DNA from: Steromphala cineraria
Taxonomy: Eukaryota; Mollusca; Gastropoda; Trochida; Trochidae
Reading direction: 5' to 3'
Assembly: GCA_916613615.1 (NCBI GenBank)
Contig: OU744730.1
Coordinates: forward strand, 28,828,882 to 28,892,881
DNA: 64,000 nt
Below, in pieces: positions 51,542-62,643 of the stretch. Every line of letters begins with the position of its first letter. The stretch's first letter is position 1. The position numbers and the translations under genes were made by a program. The notes under the pieces were generated by a model that was not told where the DNA came from, ran no database searches, and was given only the letters and a program-made list of their open reading frames with translations.

Positions 51542-51761
51542 TACACTATTGGGACTTTCGGTGTTATAGTGTTCCTCTGTTTACAATGACATTGATGCAT
51601 TTGCGGCTTCAGAAGTATGTCAACAGCACATTTCTAAACTGTGTGTCGAGTATCCCATCGAGAGGCTATATATTGTTGCTAATCTACCGCTTTACTATCA
51701 CCAAGCATTCTTTAGTATTCAATAAACCAATTTTGAAAACAACTTTTTTGAGGTATTGCTT
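51542..51761 (+). repeat. Unit C fragment between TE-C and TE-D
   Basis: Matches unit A about 7240-7460 closely, then stops where TE-D is inserted. It holds the 'tcgagtatcccatcgagaggc' stretch seen in all three units. No gene is seen. The 63-codon frame beginning at 51586 crosses into TE-D. Confidence 0.8.
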
Positions 51762-53668
51762 GCCATTGAAGTTATAAAAACATATCTTAACTAGGATTGA
51801 CGCGTCAATACTTAGGTCTTCAAGACTTCCTCTTTGACCTTCACACAGTGTTTGACCTTCACATAACTTTTTGTCTAAGAGGTAAACAGGAGCTAATACG
51901 TTATCACAATGACCAAATTCCACTTGATATTCAGTATTAAAGACTTTTCAGAAAAATTCACCATGGTGACCAATGTCAGCTATGACATCATTCTTCAGAG
52001 AATATCATTCCTAGAAGCAGAAAAAAATTTGGTTGAATTATCTATCACCGTTTTCCAGATACATGTGATTAAAGGCTGTAATCTATAGTTGACTGTTTCA
52101 CACCCCTGTATAGTGTAATGAAACCTAACACTTTCACTATTGATATTTTACTGATAAGGTATATCAGAAACAATGTTGGTCTTGTTTATCCACATACAAA
52201 GATGTGTGTTTTCTTTTGATAACTGAAATAGTAATGGAGTAATGAACTTTGGAACTTTATTGAAAACACTGAAATTTGAATATTTTTAGACCCCTACTCC
52301 ATGTTGGTCCCTCTAGCTCCTTAACTATGAACATTTTTATGATAAAGTGCAACATAGCAAAAGTTGTGCTTGGAATAGCGCATGTAAAAATACAATCAAT
52401 TTAAAGATATATTTCTTAATAAAGAAACTGTGGAACTTTGAAATGTGCCAAAAATAAGGATTTTCAAAAAATCGCAATATTCAAGGACCTGTCATGGATT
52501 TTTTTTATCATGAGTTGTTGATATTTTTTTCTGTCTACTCATTACATCTGCTTCACAAAACATCAACGATAAAATTTCTATCTGTAGCAGTTTTGAAACT
52601 AAAATTCTCCAAGTAAAACAACCCTCGAAAAATGTTAAAATCGTCGAAAAATGTAAAAAAACTCTTTATGTCCACATATTTCCTTTAATATCAAATTTTA
52701 TATGATAATGTTCTGTAGTGAATTTGTTCAACTATCATTGTAGAACAGAATGCAATTAACAATTATTTGATGTTTCCTTACAGAGAAATGTCCGTTTGAA
52801 CGTAACATGAAAAATGACCCTTCAAAAAAATGTCGAACTTCAAGGGCAGATAACTCGAGTCACAGGTCGAAATTAAAAAATCGCTACGATAAATTTTTCA
52901 CAAACCCATTCAGCTTTCGAACGAGCTATCACACTAGTCTGTAGGTATTGCCGTTTGTGAGAAGAAGATTTTCAAAGACACTCACCGTCAGAACCGCGAA
53001 TTTCAAAAAATGTTCAGTTTTTCGAAAATAGCAAAAAATCTATTTATACGGCCGAAAACCGCTATGTACTGAATCGATGGGAAATGTTGTTGTCCACATT
53101 TTGGTGAAAGTTTTATGAAATTATCTCCCATAGTTACCGAGAAATTATGGTTTGAAGTTTTTTCCTTAAAGGGTAGATAACTCGAAAAGAAAATCGAAAT
53201 TCAAAAATCGGGCTGAACACAAAACGAGTTCATAACAGGGGCTACCATCCCTGAAAATTTCATGAAATTTGTTTGAACCGTTTCTTCAGAATATTTGCCA
53301 CAAAAAACGTGCAAATAATAAATTATACGGCCGAAAACCGCTATGAGTGCAATCGATGGAGAATGTTGTTGCCCACATTTTGGTGAAAGTTTAAAGTTTT
53401 GTCTTTAAGGGGAGATAACTCGAAAACAAAATGGAATTTCAAAAATCGGGCTCGACACAAAACGAGTTCATGATACGGGCTAACATCCCTAAAAGTTTCA
53501 TGAAATTCGACCGAACTGTTTCTTCAGAATACTTGCCACAAAAAACGTGCAAATAATAAGAAGAAAAACACGGATAATAACAATAGGTCTTCAGACGTAG
53601 TCTTGAAGACCTAATAAAAACACGGATAATAACAATAGGTCTTCAGACGTAGTCTTGAAGACCTAATT
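51762..53668 (+). mobile_element. TE-D: element ending in a duplicated hairpin
   Basis: Units A and B read 'aggtattgcttatgctctaa'. Unit C has 1907 bp inserted between 'tattgctt' and 'atgctctaa', with TT on both sides. Near the left end are ATTGACGCGTCAAT (51796-51809) and TTAGGTCTTCAAGAC. The right end has two tandem copies of about 53 bp ending in AGGTCTTCA and TGAAGACCT arms. The body includes direct repeats around CGGCCGAAAACCGCTATG (about 53047 and 53328) and GGGAGATAACTCG-like words. No coding frame is visible. Mechanism is unknown; a non-autonomous or retroposed element with a repeat tail is possible. Confidence 0.75.
53047..53560 (+). repeat. Tandem duplication inside TE-D
   Basis: Two successive copies (about 53047-53325 and 53326-53560) share CGGCCGAAAACCGCTATG, 'cacattttggtgaaagttt', AGATAACTCGAAAA, 'cacaaaacgagttcat' and 'ccacaaaaaacgtgcaaata'. 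The second copy is shortened. A weaker third relation lies upstream at 52845 onward. Confidence 0.8.
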
Positions 53669-56600
53669 ATGCTCTAAAGAAGTTTTATCTACAAGACTAA
53701 ACTCCTAATTGGCTAATATTTTAAATATGAAAACTGAAGTATACAGTTTTGACAATTATTGTATTTATTGGCTTTAGGTGGTCCTCTGAGTTGCAATTAG
53801 CAACTATTTTATTATCAGAACCATTCAATGCAGGATTAATGTCTAGTCCCTAAATAAAGGAAGTGGAATGTTCTTCCTTTCAACCTCACAAAATATGAAG
53901 TAGTTTTATGACACACTTGATCTTCACCAAACCGCCACAGATGACCAGTTTGTCAATTTATTCATTATTTCAATCCTTGTTATTGAAAGAATAAAACTTC
54001 AAAATTCTCCAGAATAATGCTTTCGGCAATATTCTAACGTTTCACAGATTTAAACTTAATGTTTTCCTAGAAGTTTAGCCTGGTAATAAACTATTTCTGT
54101 TGTATTCTTATAACATATTAGCAAATGTCAACGTGAGAAAACGTACATTATGTAATTCTTGACAAACAAGTTTTATATTTCACATAGTTTTACCTGTTGT
54201 GCAATACACTAAGAGCTGACGTTCCTCCTAAATAAAAAGTAAGGATTTTAATCCAATGACTAATGGAATACTCAATGAACTCTTTGTTCTGTACTTTGTT
54301 CACCTCTGTCAAAGATTTTAAAGAGCCACTCCGTGATTTTTATCATATAGGCAATGTTTTGCTCTGATATGCACGTAGATGATATTCTTAAATATATAAA
54401 TTTCTCCATTGGCAATTAGATGTTAAATACTTGTTGGAAATCTTAAAACACTCACATATAAAACATTATCCACTCGTAACTGTCATTCTGACTGCTTCAG
54501 GAGTGTTTCCAAAAACACGTTTGAGCGTCAATGTCCAGTTCTCAAACGACAAAGCGACTTTTAACCTTCCTGATGTTGTCATACAATGTTGAATAGCTTT
54601 AAAATGGTACTTTCCTGCAACGTTTGATAATTCTCAATCAGACGACACTATTGGCAAAATTTGTCTCTGTAAGGCTCTTTAATTAGACAGGATGATTTTT
54701 TAACATGGCATGGTTGAACATCACATCACTCTTGACAAACAAGATGCATATTTTTGAGGTTTCCATGTCAAATTCAAACCCCCACATATGTTGTAACGAT
54801 ACCAATATTAGAAACAATACTGTTTCCAAAATCGAAAATATAATGGATGATAACTAACTATCTGCCCATAACGTTAAATATGTTTGCCAAGCTAGAAAAA
54901 CAGAAAGTTCGAATGAAATATAAGACGAAAGTACTACTAGTACTCCTTCTACTATTAATAAAAAACCCTAAACCTGAGATGTCGGATCAGTACTAGTACA
55001 TATCCATACTTTGAATTCTTTATTGTGAAACTGCTATCACGCTTCACAGGTTCTCACGTAAGTAAGCATTGTCTAGTATATATTTGGCACATGCAGGTTG
55101 CATTCAACACAATATTTGAATACCAGTTTCTCGGTGAAGGTAGCCTGGACTGAATTATGGTGCATGGCAGGTGGTGTATTGTACCGAGTCGTCAGTCATA
55201 AAAAAATAACACTTCAAATAACTGTCCAGTACTGAAAAAAACTTTGTAATGGTTTTTCCTTTGAACACAGTCACGAGAGAGATCGAAGGTAAGACGGCCT
55301 TTATTCTTCTTTGAAAATTATTCCAGGCATATCAAAAGACAAATTAAGCTGCTCATAGGACAGGCTATAGCCATAATATATGTTCATTGATTTCTATGTT
55401 ATACTGATACTTAAATGGTTTGTGTCAACATGCATGAAGGCTGCTACTGATTTTTATCCAGGTAAATATTCAGAAAATCTTTGAAAAGAAAATCTTGATT
55501 TGAAATTTTTGCGTATGTATCAACTCCATTATTGAGGAAGGGAAACAAGATTATTAAGTTCCGCGGAATACACTGGTAAAACTATATTTTTTATTTAATA
55601 ACAGTCAGCCATGGGAAAAAGTGAATTGGGACAGTTTTTGAATGTGAAATCATTCAGTCCTGTTTTCTTTTAATACATTTCTTTAATCAACATTGATCAC
55701 ATAGCATATCATATCAGATAATGAATAAGTAAATTTAATCCCTTGGGGAATCTTGCAATGGTTGAAAACAGTTGCCAGACTAGATCAAATGACTGTGTTG
55801 ATTAAAATGTACACGTAAATTGTAACCTTTTACAATTTTAACTCCCCTTTTCATAAACTATCAGCGATGTATTCTGCTTATTACCGTGAAGACATTTATT
55901 ATTCAAACATTTCAATTGGATGATGTTGAGAAATTGAAGTTAAATCATCCGTCTAACCACATTGACATAAGATGAACGATGCAAAAGCTTCAACATTGTA
56001 TACTCTTAGAATGATAAGTTCTCCCATAGTATGAACAACCAACCTTCATCAATAAGAGACAAAGGCACATGGACAATTGTCTAGGAACCAAAATATTTTA
56101 CAATATGTTAAAACTGTATCTCATGGATTCTCAAGCTATCTCAAGTACTTAAGTATCTTATTGAAATCCTGTTGTATCAGAGAATGAAGTTTTCGAAAGA
56201 TATATTTGGTGAAATGTATGATATATATGATACATTGTATATATGTGGATTGAAGACATTCATGTAATGTAAAATTTTCGGAATTATTTATATAATTTTA
56301 ATGATACCAGTAAGTGTATATCTATGTTATCGCTTATCCAAATATAAACTTTTATTTAGATTTTTAGCTGTAATTTAACAAAAAATATAACACAATAGCC
56401 TTTTCAGTTGGATATTGATACAAACAAAACGAATCGAGAAATTTCTGCATCTGCAAATTGACTGTCTTCCCTGCAAAATACAAACTCATTTATTCTTCAA
56501 TTTCAATTTGACGATTTTGGAACTAAGCCTATTACCTGCAAATAAATGTGAAATTTTTTAATCAATAATGTGCAATATTCAATGGCAAATAAACGGAAAA

Positions 56601-57304
56601 AAACAAATCAAGTGATATCCACTTAATTTAAATCAAGGGTATTTGGTTCTCGTAAAATATCAAGTGATTGAAATTTTAAAAAGAGTAATCATTTCACAGC
56701 TAAATTTATCAAACCATTTCTTGTTATTAAATTGACGTGTAATTAGGTTGAACATGCGAGAAACATGTTGGTCATACACTTGACTCCTGTTGTGATGAGA
56801 CACTCAATAATTGCATTTTTGAATAAGCAAATATCGTTTGAATGTGTCTGAAAGGGATCCCGAAAGGGTAATACGTAAATTTATCCTTTTATAGAATAAA
56901 AATGAAACGGTATACACTGAGGGGCAAAAGAAATGATACCAACTTTTCAAAAGAGTACAAAACAAAATCCTGTTGTAAATGAATTGTGACAACGAAACCT
57001 TGTGATAGGCACATCAGTTGTGAAAGAGCACTCACAATTTCAAACATCAAAGTATGATATTTATAATTGTATGACTGTTCCAATACAAGAGGGGTCACAA
57101 AACCGCTTTTTCAATGTTATTTTTTTACATAATCTTTTGAATAGGAATAAAAAAGTAAGAATTGTAACAATCAAATAAGATTAAGAAGTTTTCAATATAT
57201 TTGTTCACGCATTTTCGCTTTAATCTCACTTTCATATCTCGTCTAGCTAAGAAGATATTTTAACTGCATTTTATTGAAAGGCACATATTTCAAAAGAGTT
57301 AACA
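53669..57304 (+). repeat. Unit C, middle part (non-coding, more diverged)
   Basis: Collinear with unit A 7466-9419 and then 12864-14551. There are several indels, and from about 54200 on divergence is clearly higher than between A and B. Positions 55990-56200 hold about 210 bp not seen in A or B. The TE-A empty site is near 55415-55425 and the TE-B empty site at 54115-54130. The last about 170 bp (57130-57304) are strikingly identical to unit A. Frames 56804-56992 and 56889-57098 are counterparts of chance frames in A and B. Confidence 0.75.
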
Positions 57305-57712
57305 TTCAGGGCAATATGTTCAAGCTATGAAGTTACAGGACTTGCTCACCAGAAATATAGACCACGCCCATCACGGGTGAACAGATTTACGATCAAAATA
57401 CAAGTGACCGTTTATTCATATGTCAATAAACTATAGATGAACAAATCACCTTAAATTACCAACAAAAATGGTGAAAATTACAAGATAACGTCTCTTAATT
57501 CTCTGTTAGATATCCCTATTCACACCTGTCTCCTCCCCGACTGATCTACATGAAACAATAAAACAATCAGAACTGTATGGTAGACTAGACAGTTTCCTTT
57601 CATCCCGTCTCGGGACATGAGGGGTACTGTGAGCTAATTCGCGTCGCTCGAGCGGGCAGTTACGCTGACAAGGGGCCCAGGCGTTGAGCCGTGAAGCATG
57701 TCCAGGGGTTAA

Positions 57713-57988
57713 AGGGGCAGTAGCACGTTTATTGATAATTTTATTTTTTAAAATTTTCACTGATGATTGTAAGTTTATGCTAAATGTATTATCTTGACAG
57801 TGTAAAAAATCTCAATACACAAGCCAATCATCCATAGTCAGAGGAGGAAGTATGGCTAAACTTTGCGTTATATATTCGAATTTTTACTGCTCCATTTAGT
57901 TTAAATACATTGTCTTTCAATTGGAACCATTAATTTTCATTTTCCTGACATCACCTTATATTCCCTCTAAAAACGTGCTACTGCCCCT
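57713..57988 (+). mobile_element. MITE copy 3, TTAA-flanked
   Basis: Ends AGGGGCAGTAGCACGTTT and AACGTGCTACTGCCCCT lie between TTAA at 57709-57712 and 57989-57992. 276 bp, same orientation as copy 1 and shortened in the middle. The frame 57506-57760 reads into its left end and is not a gene. Confidence 0.9.
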
Positions 57989-60029
57989 TTAATGATTTAA
58001 AAAGTTACAGGCATTTATCATGTTGTTTGTTTAAGCTTGTCGGTGTTTACTAATTTATTTAGATGAATGATATATTATGTTAAACAATCATTCTTTATTG
58101 TGTTGGCGTTTGTATAGATAACTATATAACTATATAATATTCACCATGACATGTTCTACATCTTGTATTTTGGAGCGGTATTAACATAAGCTTTTAGATT
58201 TACCAATCCAATACTTCATTGAAATAAATATGTTTAAACTTTTACAATGAAACTAATTCCATGCACCAAGTAAAGATACAGGTTAATAGAATGACATGAA
58301 TCATGACAATAGTTAAAATGCATTTTACTCTTTGTTGTAATCAAAATAAATACCCAATGTAAGGAATCATGGGTTTTCACAACACAGACACAAGATTACA
58401 CATAAGTCAGAATTCACACGTTACAGACACATTAACAAAAGAAGAGTTCATCCATATCTCGCATGGGCAATTCTTGCATAAATGCACGCAATAATGAGCC
58501 ATGTTATGGATCATAATAACATGTTATTGGTTTTTGTTTGTTTAGCATTATTGAGTGTTGTACTTTCTGTTGTAGTTATCAACAAGGACTTGTGTAGAAC
58601 ATTGATAATATCTTTTAAATTGGATGAAAGTCTCTCACAGGTATCTACAAGGTTAATAAATGCTTCTTCTTCTTGAAGATGTACTTAACAAGAAACAAAG
58701 GTTAGAGGTATAACACATTTTAAACACATTAATGACATGTAACGATACTATACCTTAAGATATTAAGTAAATTAGATAATAAGAATAGAGACATTAAAGA
58801 ACAAACCTTAAATAAATTCAAACGCCAACATAACTATCAAACACCTTTTTTTAAGGATTTTTAGAATTTATTAGTAGAGCCTACAATTCTTTAATGCCAT
58901 TCAATTTTGAGAAATGTTTTTTCTAGTTAATATGCACTTGTTATATGTTAGTTTGTTATATTCATATTTCTTACATCTGTTTAAAACCAAAATGTGTTGC
59001 TTTACACAAAACTTATGCAATATACAATCTAAGGAAATATAAGTCTAATATAAAAAAAACCAAATGCAACAAGCATAAGAGAAGCTCACTAACACTTAGT
59101 CAACTCTTTGAGTATTCGGCCTCCACCCCAACCTAATTCCAATCCCCCGGTGCGACTGCAATAAACACTACCGGTAATCGCCTAATTGCAATTAGTGATG
59201 TGGTTATTGAGGCCTGTTAATGAGATCGAGCCATCAGGTGTTAAATGTGTATTCAAGCGTGACGGGCAGAATATATATAGTTCATTTAAAGCTATTGCCT
59301 CTAAAGATGGCCTTTTAAACTTGGGAATGCTGTAAAACATTACATACAAGTGATGTTTATTTTGTGTTTTTTAAAAATTAGCGATATGAACTTGGTATGT
59401 AGAAAGAATGTTGTTTCCCCTAAGTCGGCAGCGCTCTCTCGGATGGCAAACTGAAACTAGATTAAAGAAATGTAAAACTTTAGAAGATCAATATAATAGT
59501 AGATCACTATGGGTCTTGGGAATTGTAAAACTATTTGTCAATATTAGATCAATTTCACTTCATAATTAACATTCTGGCCACTCGTACGGCTGTTAAAACA
59601 GCGATTTGCAAATATAATGTTTGTCACATTCTATAACATTATCAACAAGACTTCTGATGATAGTTCATGTAATCCAATCGGCAATTTATTAGAAAGCATC
59701 TCACGTTTTGTGGTGTAAATAAATGTTTCTCTTTGTTATAATTCTACAAATTGGTATTGATCATTAGTAGTTTAGATTTCCTCAGTTTGACTTACCACAA
59801 GTAAGAAATGTGTATGTTTCAAGACAGGTGATATAATTTTAACAATAGAATTTCATTTCAATTATTATCACTATACCATGTTATATAAACGCAATGGTGT
59901 CACAGTGCTGTGACATCACCACATTAGAGTTTTCAGACAGGAGATGTTGTTGAGAGATGTTAAATGTCATGGAAACTTTGTATAAAAGTCAAACTATTTG
60001 TAACTTTCATCTACTCTGTTGACATATTT

Positions 60030-60185
60030 GATGTATGTACATGTGTGTTTCTGTGTATGTATGTTTCTATGTGTGTATGTGTATGTACTGATATATGCAT
60101 GTATGTGTATGTATGGGTTGATTTGTATGTATCTATTATGTATATGTGTATATTTGTGTCTATCTGTTCTGATGTCTATGTTTCG
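60030..60185. repeat. TG/TA-rich microsatellite
   Basis: About 150 bp of impure TGTATG/TGTGTA repeats. The two opposite-strand frames here (59964-60191 and 59994-60188) are repeat translations. Confidence 0.85.
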
Positions 60186-60639
60186 CATTGAGTGAATTTA
60201 TTTAAACAAATTTATATACATGTATGTAACGTAAACTGTGTCTTTTAGATACTTTTACTGCATATATTATGTATTAATCAAGGTGTTATTTATGCCTCCA
60301 GGCCTGGCGTTTGTATTAAACTGTACCCTAAATGTTATTTTAAGCAATGTTACAAATGACACAGTAAACTATATTATTATTAATGATTCAAAGTTTCTAG
60401 GCCTATTTCTTCTGAAGTGAGAATTAATTAAGCCAGGGAGCAAGTCCTGATTTGGGTTCACAGGACCACAGACATTCATAAATCAAAGTGACTGTATCTA
60501 AAATTCAGTATGGTTTAAAACTGAAGTCAATTTACAGACAGTACTAGAATCTTGCCAATGTAGTACTTAAATGTTTATTTAAATGAGTTAATCCTTCCAT
60601 AAGTCTTCCAAAATTATTTACAAACGAAGTAATCATTGA

Positions 60640-60915
60640 AGGGGCAGTAGCACATTATATTGAAAACATAAGGTGATGTCGGGAATTGAAATTCCATCTG
60701 GTTCCGATTGAAAGACAGTGTATTTAAACTAAATGAAGCAGTTATAACTCCAATATATAATATAAAGTACAACCAAACATCTTTTTTTACACAAAATGAA
60801 TGAAAGGGTTTACACAAAAATGGTCACAAAAAGATTTCATGTGAATCTTTATAATTTGTTCTCTGACTTTTGAATATTGTATTGTATTGTTATGAGATTT
60901 TTGCTACTTTAAAAA
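60640..60915 (-). mobile_element. MITE copy 4, truncated
   Basis: Starts AGGGGCAGTAGCACA and continues with the same internal order as copy 2 ('aggtgatgtcggga', 'gattgaaagacagtgtatttaaact', 'atgaagcagt'). The distal terminus is missing and the end near 60915 is approximate. The initial TTAA is replaced by TTGA. Confidence 0.75.
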
Positions 60916-61245
60916 TAATGCATACTTACATAAAATAATAGAATTAGCTCAAAAAGGAGAATATTGAACATAACATAGTCTTTGTTCACTGTCACTGTCT
61001 CTGGATGTTAATTTATGGTACCCAAATATAGCCAATTCATTTGACTCAAATATAAATGATACAACTGATTACTTGAACGAGTCTTTTTGGTAAAAAATAA
61101 CTGCTTTTGAATTCATTGTTGAAAATGCGGCAGGATAAAGGTATTATATGTTAATTTGTATGGATAATAATAGGTTAATATTTACTTATGACTATTATGT
61201 ATACTTAATAATTTTCTAACTTTTCTTTCCATGCAAATATCTTGA

Positions 61246-61478
61246 AGAAAGAAACCTGTACAAGAAATTGAACGACCCGGACAATGTATTGCATCCTTCA
61301 GCAAAGAGGATAAGAGCAAAGCAGAAGGTCTTCAACTATTGTGGCCTACTGGACTGACAACGAGGGTGAGATCAACTTGGAGTCTCTCAAGGTCTGTCAA
61401 GGTGATGTCTTTATCTACACAATGCATACCATAAAAGTTGACAAGAAGGAGAGGTCAGTGCATCAAGACAAAGTTTGA
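61246..61478 (+). pseudogene. Coding-like patch with two overlapping frames
   Basis: Locally GC-richer than the surroundings. One frame is open 61246-61434 (includes RPGQCIASFSKEDKSKAEG). A second is open 61314-61478 (includes VAYWTDNEGEINLESLKV and VFIYTMHTIKVDKKER). A single frame change near 61325-61345 would connect the better halves, so this could be a broken exon or a spliced region whose boundary I missed. The product is unknown. Confidence 0.3.
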
Positions 61479-62510
61479 AGAGGAATTAGCAATATGGGAC
61501 ACAGTGGTTGTCCAGGAGACAGATTCATGTCCTGCTGATAGTTAGTGAGTAACAAGGAAACAACTCATTTTATTATGAATCGTGTTGCAATGAAGAATGT
61601 CAGTAGGAAAATGATAATGTGACCGATTCAAGAACTGAACTATTACAATTATTACAACATATGTACATGCTAGAATGTAAGATTATTTTTTTCACAATCA
61701 GGTCACTGATCATTGTAAATGACTAAACGATTGAATGAATAGTAAATATTGCATGAATTTATTATTGTCAATGACTAAATGAATGAAAAGTGAATATTGC
61801 ATGAATTTATGATGGTATATAAATAAACATGTTAATGTTATTGTCTTTTCTTATTATTTTGAGTTAATATATATTGAACTGAAGTAGTTACCGACAAAAA
61901 CTCTATATATTCAAAATAGAGGACAGATATTAGATCCCCGATCTGAAAAACTTTATCTTCAACCCATTCTTTAACTTCAACAATATTCATCTTTAAAAAA
62001 CAAAATTCAAACTCAACAAAATTCTCCAATCCTCGATTAAAAACATTGAATTGCATTTTTTAAAAACGATTCAGTACTCCGTCAGCTTTGAAAACAAGTG
62101 ACAGAACACATTCAACATTTGTTGTTCATAACATGACGGACTCCCAGTATAAAAAAGTATGTTATTGATCCTTATTTCCAGTGGAAAAACACAACAAAAA
62201 TGATCTATTATATATCTCTATTCATTAATCAACAACAAACTCAACAAGATTCTAGAATCCTGAATACTATCAATAGAAAATGTGAAATATGATTTTATTA
62301 GTGCTTCAACTTACTCATTAAAAATATATGCAAGCTTTTAAAAAACGATATTATGACTGCTAACTTCATTGAAATGAAACAACAAATATATCAATCGCTG
62401 CACATTAATTTATGTGATTTTTTCAATTAGATCCTTGAATTTTCAAGTAAAAAGATGTAATAGGATTTTACTAGCGCTTCAATGATTTGTCAGTTTTTGG
62501 AAATATGGCT

Positions 62511-62607
62511 TTGGAAAGGCGTCCTTTCCAAACGGTGGAAAGGACGCCTTTCCGTCTTTGGAAAGGACGCCTTTCCGTCTTTGGAAAGGACGCCTTTAAT
62601 TCTTTGG
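62511..62607. repeat. 23-bp minisatellite of GGAAAGGACGCCTTTCC
   Basis: Three to four units of the palindrome-like GGAAAGGACGCCTTTCC separated by GTCTTT. The first unit is present in inverse form (GGAAAGGCGTCCTTTCC). It lies about 40 bp before the point where unit C resumes. Confidence 0.9.
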
Positions 62608-62643
62608 AAAGTTTTGGAAAGAACGATCGTTACTCCAGTGTTT

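Larger units (their letters stand above)
57305..62643. other. 5.3-kb block interrupting unit C, flanked by a duplicated unit segment
   Basis: Unit C stops at 57304 ('tcaaaagagttaaca') and restarts at 62644 with the same about 180 bp (57124-57304 and 62644-62823, both equal to unit A 14375-14551). The block holds MITE copies 3 and 4, a GC-richer patch at 57590-57710, a (TG)n-type microsatellite at 60030-60185, a coding-like patch at 61246-61478 and a 23-bp minisatellite at its right end. No clear inverted termini were found. It may be host DNA trapped by a rearrangement rather than one element. Elsewhere it is AT-rich with no gene seen. Confidence 0.6.

Noticed and set aside
14053..57098. Overlapping minus-strand frames (14053, 14138, 32694, 56804, 56889)
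   Set aside because: Two frames overlap in the same DNA and their lengths change between copies. No coding signature.
57506..57760. 84-codon minus frame in a GC-richer patch
   Set aside because: It ends inside MITE copy 3 and has low-complexity basic composition. The patch itself may be an old repeat.
58482..58676. 64-codon frame with hydrophobic stretch LLVFVCLALLSVVLSVVV
   Set aside because: T-rich sequence readily gives such stretches. No conservation or context supports a membrane protein, although a transcript search could reopen it.
59964..60191. Cysteine/valine-rich frame on plus and its minus partner
   Set aside because: Translation of a TG/TA microsatellite.
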